Below are positions 57,452-64,000 of a stretch of 64,000 nt of DNA, one piece after another. The notes under the pieces were generated by a model. That model was not told the DNA's origin. It worked only from the letters and a program-made list of their open reading frames with translations, and did no database searches. Position 1 is the stretch's first letter, and every line of letters begins with the position of its first letter. The stretch comes from Diphasiastrum complanatum (Eukaryota > Streptophyta > Lycopodiopsida > Lycopodiales > Lycopodiaceae). The stretch covers positions 46,640,297-46,704,296 of the forward strand of contig CM055103.1 of the NCBI GenBank assembly GCA_029204225.1. Direction: 5' to 3'. The position numbers and the translations under genes were made by a program.

Positions 57452-58576
57452 CTAAAACGGATTGATGAGTTCTGGTAACTGCTGGATATCATGAATCATC
57501 TTCTCAGTTAAAGGAGGCATTTCCATAAGAAACAGATTGTCATGCAAAGAGGCTTGGGCCGTTGTTGGAGGTTTGAAATCTAGGTCGTTTGTCTGCCAGT
57601 TATTCTGCTGAAAATCATTCCATAAACCACAGCTTACTTCGTATAACGACGGAATAGAACCGTTTAAATTAATTGAACCGTACTCAATTTCCGGGCTGCA
57701 GACTTCGGATGTTGGCAACGAGCTGAATTCACCGTCTAAGACGAAACCAGGACACGAGTCCCCATTTCTAGTAGGCCAGCTCTGGATCTCAAGATCTTGA
57801 ATGGTGTCCCAAAGGCCACATAGATCGATGCTTACATCTATGCTATGCTGTGCATGGGCATTCTCTGACGTAGTGGGACTGCAGACTTCAGATGAAGGCA
57901 ATGAAACCGACTCAAATGAATTAACCGGTGTAGAGAAAATTTGTGCGTCCGGGATTTGACAGACACGAAACTTGCTTAAACTGGAAATGGGTTCCATTGT
58001 CCTTTCATCATGCCACGTTTGAAAACCGCAAGGCTTTACGTTGTCCAGAGTTTTCTGTAGTTCCTCGACTGTAAAACTCGATAGAAGATTACTCTCCGTA
58101 GAATTAAGTATGTGCTCTGCGGAATCCACTCTCAAAAGCTCTTGCTCTAAGGACTTCCGGTGCATGTTCCAGCAGACTATGGAATTTAACGATTGCTCTT
58201 CGCATGTTGATTCCAGAAATAAACGATCGTTGGGTCGATCCAGAACAGCTGCCATCCTAGAAGATTGCAACTCCCGACTCATTTCAAGAGAATTCGAAGA
58301 CTTGTATGCAGGCATAAGATCATTGACTATTTGCATTCGGGCGGAGGCCGAATCAGTAGGCAGGCTATCATACACGAAATTTGTGCGAGCTTTGCTACCA
58401 CGCATTGATCTGGCAGCCGTATCGTAGGCCAGGGCTGCTTCTTCAGCGGTATCGAAAGTGCCGAGCCACCGTCGTTCCTTAGTATGAGGATCACGAATCT
58501 CGGCGGCATAACGACCCCAAGGCCTGCGCCTTACGCCCCGGTATTTTCCCTCCCGGTTTCGTCTTGGTTTTTTCAT
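57452..58576 (-). CDS. AP2/ERF transcription factor, group VIII-b-like (ESR/LEP/PUCHI type)
   Basis: 374 codons, one exon. The AP2 DNA-binding domain is at residues 11-69, almost at the N-terminus: [18 protein letters not shown], then [16 protein letters not shown] and [11 protein letters not shown]. Ala24 and Asp29 fall at the domain positions that mark ERF rather than DREB proteins. [11 protein letters not shown] with [16 protein letters not shown] and the ARTNFVY end is the wording of group VIII-b (DORNROSCHEN/ESR, LEAFY PETIOLE, PUCHI, FRIZZLE PANICLE), regulators of meristem and organ initiation. Basic residues 2-8 (KKPRRNR) could act as a nuclear signal. The rest is Ser/Gln-rich and acidic, with a duplicated module (224-266 and 285-327) likely to be part of a transactivation region. 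The ATG sits 10 codons before the domain, as in relatives. Intact; the only convincing host gene here. Confidence 0.9.
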   Translation of the reverse strand: MKKPRRNREGKYRGVRRRPWGRYAAEIRDPHTKERRWLGTFDTAEEAALAYDTAARSMRGSKARTNFVYDSLPTDSASARMQIVNDLMPAYKSSNSLEMSRELQSSRMAAVLDRPNDRLFLESTCEEQSLNSIVCWNMHRKSLEQELLRVDSAEHILNSTESNLLSSFTVEELQKTLDNVKPCGFQTWHDERTMEPISSLSKFRVCQIPDAQIFSTPVNSFESVSLPSSEVCSPTTSENAHAQHSIDVSIDLCGLWDTIQDLEIQSWPTRNGDSCPGFVLDGEFSSLPTSEVCSPEIEYGSINLNGSIPSLYEVSCGLWNDFQQNNWQTNDLDFKPPTTAQASLHDNLFLMEMPPLTEKMIHDIQQLPELINPF

Positions 58577-61500
58577 TCTTCAATTCGAGAAAACTCAGCC
58601 ACCAGCAGGCGTTCCAGTGCCACAACGCTGAAGAGAATTCAATGTCAAGAATTATCTTGAACACAAAATCACTTGAAGATTAAGAACAACATGCAGCGCA
58701 AAATCACTGCGAACTGATAAAATACCGAATCGCAATGGCACTGCGCAAAACAAATATGTAATTTCACCAGTTTCGAGCTTCTCTTGAAACTATCCTAAAT
58801 ATATTTGATTTGAAGATTCAGAATCGTACGGAAAATCTACAGTAACTACTTACTCAAAGATTCCACAGTCACTACTCCATCGAGTCCATTCTCAGAATGT
58901 ATGGTGGACTCTGAGCCTCTGGACTCTGGACTCTCTGGAGCCTGCAATATCGTTTCTACAGATGGGAAGATAGACAGAAAAAACAGAAACGGTGGTTAAA
59001 GAAAATAAAAATAATGAGGGCACAAATTTAGAGGGAAAAGCCTTAAAGAGGGCGTGAGAGGTGAACGTGATCCAAAACAGCACGACCACAAAAAAACTCC
59101 TGATCAATAGTAACATACTCTCTCTCTCAGTCTCAGCTTGAAACGAGTGAATCATGAATGCATGAGCTACAAATAATGATTCAAAACTCACGAAAGGTCA
59201 CAATATAAACCCTGAGGCCAAGGCTCAAGGCCTCAAGTTTCAACCTCAAGCCTCCAGCCACCACTTACACATCGATCGCGGCGAGACGTCGAAACTTGAG
59301 AGCCGAGACTAGATACAGGTAACGGCAGCACGGCCCCACTCAATCATCTCACGGATCGGCCGAGACTCGACTCTCGAGAGAGCCAATTCCCTCTAGGCTT
59401 TCCCTATCGACCGCATAGACCTGTACCTTCTCAGGCGAGTGAGCTACCTAGTATTGCAGGAGGAGAAGCGAAGCTGTGAGCGCATGAGCATCCAAGGACA
59501 TAGACGATAGCACCATAGAGTCTAGACTGTCCTTCGCCTTGCCTATCATAAATGGTGGTGTTCGTACCTCCCAGCTAGAAACCTATAACTACGGTCTACA
59601 CCGTACATATACGGCTCACATACCCTGAGTGCAAAGGCTTAGGCCTTTTTACGAGCTTTACTTAAAAAGGAGGACAGTGGCACTGGGTGCAGATTAGGAC
59701 ACTGCCTTACTCGCTAACTTTTAACAGTAGCTTATTATTGTTAAGGACGAGCTGAGTTTAGTATGCTGCAACCACCCGGCGGCGCCTCCGCCCTACTTTG
59801 AGGCTTGGCCAGCTTGTGCTTCAGCGTTGGGCCTTCATCTTAGGCCCTTGGGCCTTGCGCCTTGGCCTTTGCAATTTGGAAAGGCATGTAAATAGGTATT
59901 AGGGTGGCTGTTGAACTTTGACTTTTTGGGCAGCGGCCTGATATTTTGGAGTTCTTTTAATCTGGCAGACTAAGCCTACCTGATATTACCTCTGCATCGT
60001 ATCAAGTGACTTTGGACGATGCATACATTTATTTAGAATATTCAGGATCCTTGTGCATGGCAAGATCAAATTTCCATTAGTTTTATTATTGTACATGGAC
60101 TTTCAAAGTTAGGCACACAAGTTCTAGTGCTAACCTAAACATTTTTCTCAACCAAATCTGAATCTTATTCATGCCTCTAAAAGCAGGTCCCCATGGCCAG
60201 AAACGCCCATCCATCTAGCTCCATGATTTCGATTCACGACGTCCCCAAGGAGTGCATAACAAGAGGAGGCACAAATCTCTCCGTCGGGCTGCCACAGATT
60301 TAGAGCAGTTGAAAATACAGTGATGACCACCCTCTCCCAACCAAGGGAGATTGTGGAAATGCCAATGTGCTGCAAGTCGCGTTGATCACCAACCGGTTAG
60401 TCTTTCTGGCGCATAGCTCCTATAAAATCATGGTCTGTAGCTCCTGTGCGCAGCTCCTCCCGGTCACACCTAGAACTTTTGTTTCTCCGATTGTGCAACT
60501 CATGAACGACAATTTTCCATGAGGCCTCTATTGAACAGGCCTCTATTAAACTCTTACAGACTCCGGATATTGACCGAACGCATCACGCAGGTTCTTTGGC
60601 CCATGGGGCCCTACCCTAAGTGCAATTTGCAAATGGGAACTTAAAGCATGGCCTACATATTTTGTACCTTTTTAAATCAAGGATGATCTGGTACGTCATA
60701 TTAACATCACAAGATACACATTCATATGATTATTTATTACCTTTGAATATTGTAAGATCTTCAGCTGTTCTATTTATAATATTTGTTTATGGCCAAAGCT
60801 CAAAATGTCAAGTGCTAGCACTATACAATATGCATCAAAGCATCACATGCACACTCCACCTTACAAAGGAAGAGAAAACTCTAGGTTTATGACATCTTGT
60901 TTACTTTGCAACAAGCATTAAATAGACCATTAATTAGAAGTACTAGTCCAACATCAACCAACTTTATAATTATACTAGTTTATATTTCTCAAGTAAAACC
61001 CAAAGAAGAAATTAGTAAAACTTAGTCTACTACTGAATCCAAAAACAGCATTTCCTATGAAAGAATAAATTCACAAGGAGACATATGGTGTGGTCACATG
61101 TATATCATACATCTCGAATGTATTCTTGAGATGGGCCTCCACTTTGGGAAGTCCAAGCCTTGGTAATGAATGATTTTTGGGCATGCTAGTATACTCATCA
61201 AAGTCTAGTTTAGTCATTTCCTAGATGACATGCACACTTACCAAAAAACCTAGTTTTACTTGACTAGTTTCAATTAATATCATCCAGATAGAGATTAGAT
61301 CCAAAAATGACCTTAGCCACATCACCTACTTATTCAAAATAGTAAAGATACTATTTTAGGTCTTATTGACATTAAAAAATAAATTTCCAAAAAAAATAAA
61401 AATAAAACTTTGGCCTCCAAATTGCCAAATGAAACCAACTAAAATATACTTTGACAATTTTCACATTGAGCACTTTCCAATGGTACCATTTTCATCTCAA

Positions 61501-62051
61501 TCGGAACTACGATTAAAAAGTTATACTTTTTTTTTGATAGATTGCTTATTTAGACTATGGACAACATGTCATGCATAACTTGATAAGGTAAAATCTCGAA
61601 AAGTCAATGACCATTTTGATAAATGTCCCCTAATATCATCGAATGTCATATACCCATATCACAACTACCAAATAAAAAAATTAGAGCTAATGAGTGGATA
61701 ATAATAAGGTATCAAATAAATCTTACGATGTTGAAAGTATTCATTTAATAGTTGATCCCACACTTTTAGTTACAATACATTAAAAAAATAATACTACAAA
61801 ATTGAAAAAAATAATTGAAAGCACTCATGTTGATCTCTACACAACTAATGGCAAAGTAACTAATGGCCAAGGAGAGGGCAATTGGTGGTAGGGTGGACAC
61901 TATGACATGGACTGGTCTTGATGGGCTTCTCTACGTGGATGGTGTGATTGTCGCCTCTTGCAATTTATGTCCTTTCTCGAGGTAGGTTGCATCAAGCCAA
62001 CTTGATATGAAAAGAATAGTGTTGGAATTTTTAACCATCAACTTTGGCCTG
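58577..62051. other. Upstream region of the ERF gene and intergenic sequence
   Basis: 58577-59200 should hold the ERF promoter and 5' UTR (minus strand). A weak TATA-like word (AAATATATTTAGG on the minus strand) lies near 58795-58810, about 220 bp before the ATG, and a short CT run near 59119-59130. 59220-59420 has repeated CTCAAGGCCTCAAG and CGAGACTCGACTCTCGAGAG words. From 60000 to 62050 it is AT-rich with no gene recognised. Confidence 0.45.
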
Positions 62052-62120
62052 CAACCTACTCTAATACCATGTGAGAAAATCAGATCCAAAACATACTTAA
62101 TGGATCTAACCATGGTGGTT
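62052..62120 (-). repeat. Copia LTR end with primer-binding site, minus strand
   Basis: On the minus strand TGGTATTAGAGTAGG (62069 leftward) is an iMet-type primer site with one change, directly after an LTR end (GATCTGATTTTCTCACA on the minus strand, 62070-62086) that resembles the end of the 41999 LTR. It is truncated after about 50 bp. Confidence 0.6.
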
Positions 62121-62660
62121 TGAAGGCAAAGAAGCAATTTGGTGAGATTTGTTCAATGTCAAAGTCATAAAGGTTGTCTTATTCTAGATCTAGCTCAAGA
62201 TCTAAGATGCCTTTTCATTTGGTGCATTTGGATGTACATTGTATAGTTCTTTGAGTATTGGAGGAGCAAAGATGTTTGTGACTTGCATTGATGACTTTAC
62301 TAGATATTAATGGAATTATCTTCTACTAAGAGTGAGGATTTCATATTTGATGTCTTTCACAAGTTCAAGAATTCTATAGAGGATCAATTTAACATGAAGA
62401 TAAAGTGCTTAAAGTTGGCAAATGAAAACATATCAACAAAGTTCAAAGAGGTTTGTGTGGCACATGGGATCAAGAGAGAGCTTTCAAACTCAAAGGTTCT
62501 ACATGGAGTGTAAGAGAGGAAGGTCACTCTATTTGAAACAGCTAAAACCATGAGGGTGAATGCAGATCTTCCTAAGTCATTTTGGGGTGAAGCTGTGATG
62601 TGTGCTAACTTTGTTTGCAATAGGTACTCAAATGAAGACTTGGATGGTAAGAGTTCAAAT
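62121..62660 (+). pseudogene. Copia integrase relic
   Basis: Broken frames give CEICSMSKS...LSYSRSSSRSK (about 62135-62205), then the integrase core (VFHKFKNSIEDQFNMKIKCL, 62350-62410; the catalytic D-N-G box is lost as LANENI) and the C-terminal part (KTMRVNADLPKSFWGEAVMCANFVCNRYS, 62545-62635). Wording matches the 43824 family. It ends abruptly at about 62660, where the unknown pseudogene begins. Confidence 0.85.
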
Positions 62661-62673
62661 TCTAGTTTCGGTC

Positions 62674-63600
62674 ATGCCGCAGTTCTCCCCTCCGCACCAA
62701 GCCGACGAACCTATGGATACAGGGTTGGATTCGGGCATAGACCAGAGTGGAGCCCCTAAAGTCACAGAAGAACAGCTAGCTCCACAGGCAACGCAACTAG
62801 GTCCGTCTTCATCAAAGACCACACCATTCTTCATAAGATCAATCAGCGTCGAGGACCAGATCTAGAGCTTTTTAGCGCAACCACCTCATGAGTCCTCTTG
62901 TGGTGGTTGGATCCTCAAGTTTAAGACCTCTGAAATAGAGGCCCACAAAGAATTGGATAAAATACCCGCATTGGGAGAGTAGCCAGTTTGGAGAGTTACA
63001 GTTTTTGAGAAAACTCCAGAATCCATTAGGAGTTATGTGGCCAGCCCTCGCCAATTGCACGTAGATCTATATTACATACCAATGTCGCGCATGAATAAAT
63101 GGAAGGATTTGGAATTGGCCATGGACAAAGTTACGATCCATACACCAAATTGGCCAATAATCCACCAATCTTACAATTGAAAAATTTCAGTGGATTTCCA
63201 CCGGGCACTACAAGCATACCAGTGGGAGTATATACACTCTCCCGATCCGACAGTGAGGCAATCGGCGCTCTTTGCAAAAGATTTGACTCTCTTGGCATCC
63301 GTGGCAACGGGATGGGATGATTGTCTTCCTCCTTTGGTATTCGATCCAAATAAGCCAATGGCGTCAGAGAGCATTAAGGATCAATTGTCGATGGCCAGAT
63401 TGTATTTTTGTGCAGCAATCATGGGAGGCTCCTAAGAATCTCAATTCACAGCCTGGACAACTTCAAAGTGGATCGTCGAAGCCCACCATTGTTTTTTGTT
63501 GCACAATTTAGATTTCAACACTGCCCAACTCGATTTCATGGAGAAGGTGCAATATCGTTTAATAACTATTCGTTGTGAACCAAATAAAGGCCCACAGTAA
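62674..63600 (+). pseudogene. Unknown 308-codon reading frame at the 3' end of an LTR retroelement
   Basis: A single frame can be followed from ATG 62674 to a TAA at 63598 with four internal stops (TAG 62863, TAG 62980, TGA 63178, TAA 63433). Each is one C-to-T change from Gln or Arg. The N-terminal 55 residues are Pro/Ser/Gln-rich and acidic (DEPMDTGLDSGIDQSG). The rest looks globular with Trp-rich patches (CGGWILKFKTSEIEAHKEL; ATGWDDCLPPLVFDP; LQAYQWEYIHSPDP). Thirty-seven bases later come a polypurine tract and an LTR start, so this is the last protein of an LTR element. No known Gag, Env or RNase H motif was recognised. Confidence 0.6.
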
Positions 63601-63636
63601 CAACATCTCACAGGTGTCATGGGATCGCCACCAGTT

Positions 63637-63650
63637 TTGGTGGGGGATAC
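63637..63650 (+). other. Polypurine tract
   Basis: TTGGTGGGGGATAC immediately precedes an LTR-like TGTTGGAGGG; this is the usual plus-strand primer position. Confidence 0.65.
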
Positions 63651-64000
63651 TGTTGGAGGGTTTGCAAATCCCGAGGCAACCCTAACCCTAGTTAATAAGT
63701 GAGAGGGATTTGACACCCTGCGTGTGTAAGTCCAACCCAATGATCACATAGATATTTGATTAATTAGAAAGTCAATAAAAAGACTTTAGACCTTTTTGCA
63801 GGACTTTTAATGTCGTAAGGCCTAAATGTCTAGTAAATAAAGTTGGGTTTCTCTCCAATTTGAATGGTTCCCACTCTTTTTTTAAATTTGAATAATTAAG
63901 GAGGTAGAAATGGATCAATAGGATTTAGAGGCCAGGGTCCTCCTCTCTACTATAAAAAGAGACCAACTCGAGTTCCTACAGATGGACATATCTTCATTTC
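63651..64000 (+). repeat. Start of a 3' LTR, cut by the window end
   Basis: Begins TGTTGGAGGGTTTGC after the purine tract. A TATA box TATAAAAAGA at 63951-63960 would drive transcription from this LTR. The right end lies outside the window. Confidence 0.65.

Overview
This is nuclear DNA of a land plant, most likely a seed plant with a large, repeat-swollen genome. The evidence is Ty1/copia-type gag-pol fragments, tRNA-primed LTRs and an AP2/ERF transcription factor of a plant-only family. Only one convincing host gene lies in 64 kb, and very long GA/CT arrays separate the relics. A gymnosperm would fit this density, but the sequence alone does not fix the species.

Layout. 0-7 kb: copia relics on both strands (100-1530 +, 2096-2640 -, an RNase H tail with its 3' LTR at 5733-6660 -). 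7-9.2 kb: a minus-strand block of open frames that I cannot assign. 9.3-12 kb: two pairs of inverted GA...CT microsatellites, an unknown gene fragment, and the end of a gypsy-type LTR with a tRNA-Asp-type primer site (12021). 12.3-29.3 kb: five more copia relics (12334, 16190, 18930, 23274, 28340; all +), several LTRs and microsatellites. 29.4-32.2 kb: hairpin-rich DNA and a 1.56 kb element with about 300-bp terminal inverted repeats. 33.3-37.6 kb: a fairly complete decayed copia element on the minus strand with its 3' LTR. 38-41.3 kb: a 267-bp direct repeat pair 3 kb apart.

41999-48518 is the best-preserved mobile element. It is a 6.5 kb copia insertion with LTRs of 654 and 653 bp that differ at only four places. 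It has a perfect 5-bp target duplication (CGCAA), a primer site, a polypurine tract and one uninterrupted 1342-codon frame. Gag, protease and integrase are intact, but reverse transcriptase loses its family resemblance after about residue 922 and RNase H is absent. About 420 open codons of unknown origin take their place. The element split an older coiled-coil reading frame that rejoins in phase across the target site.

49-56 kb is dominated by unusual repeats: an array of TTGCCACGTGGCAA palindromes, a CpG-rich low-complexity tract built on TTTCGCGAAA-like words with a higher-order repeat, and seven long GA/CT runs across 51.4-54.4 kb. A tRNA-derived SINE-like piece follows at 56.1 kb. The host gene, an intronless ERF group VIII-like factor, is at 57452-58576 (-). 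The window ends with a copia integrase relic fused to an unknown single-frame pseudogene (62674-63600) that sits directly before a polypurine tract and the start of another LTR (63651).

Apart from the ERF gene, little here suggests genes working together. The window is a nested record of retrotransposon insertion, internal deletion and stop-codon decay. All assignments come from reading the sequence; no database search was run.
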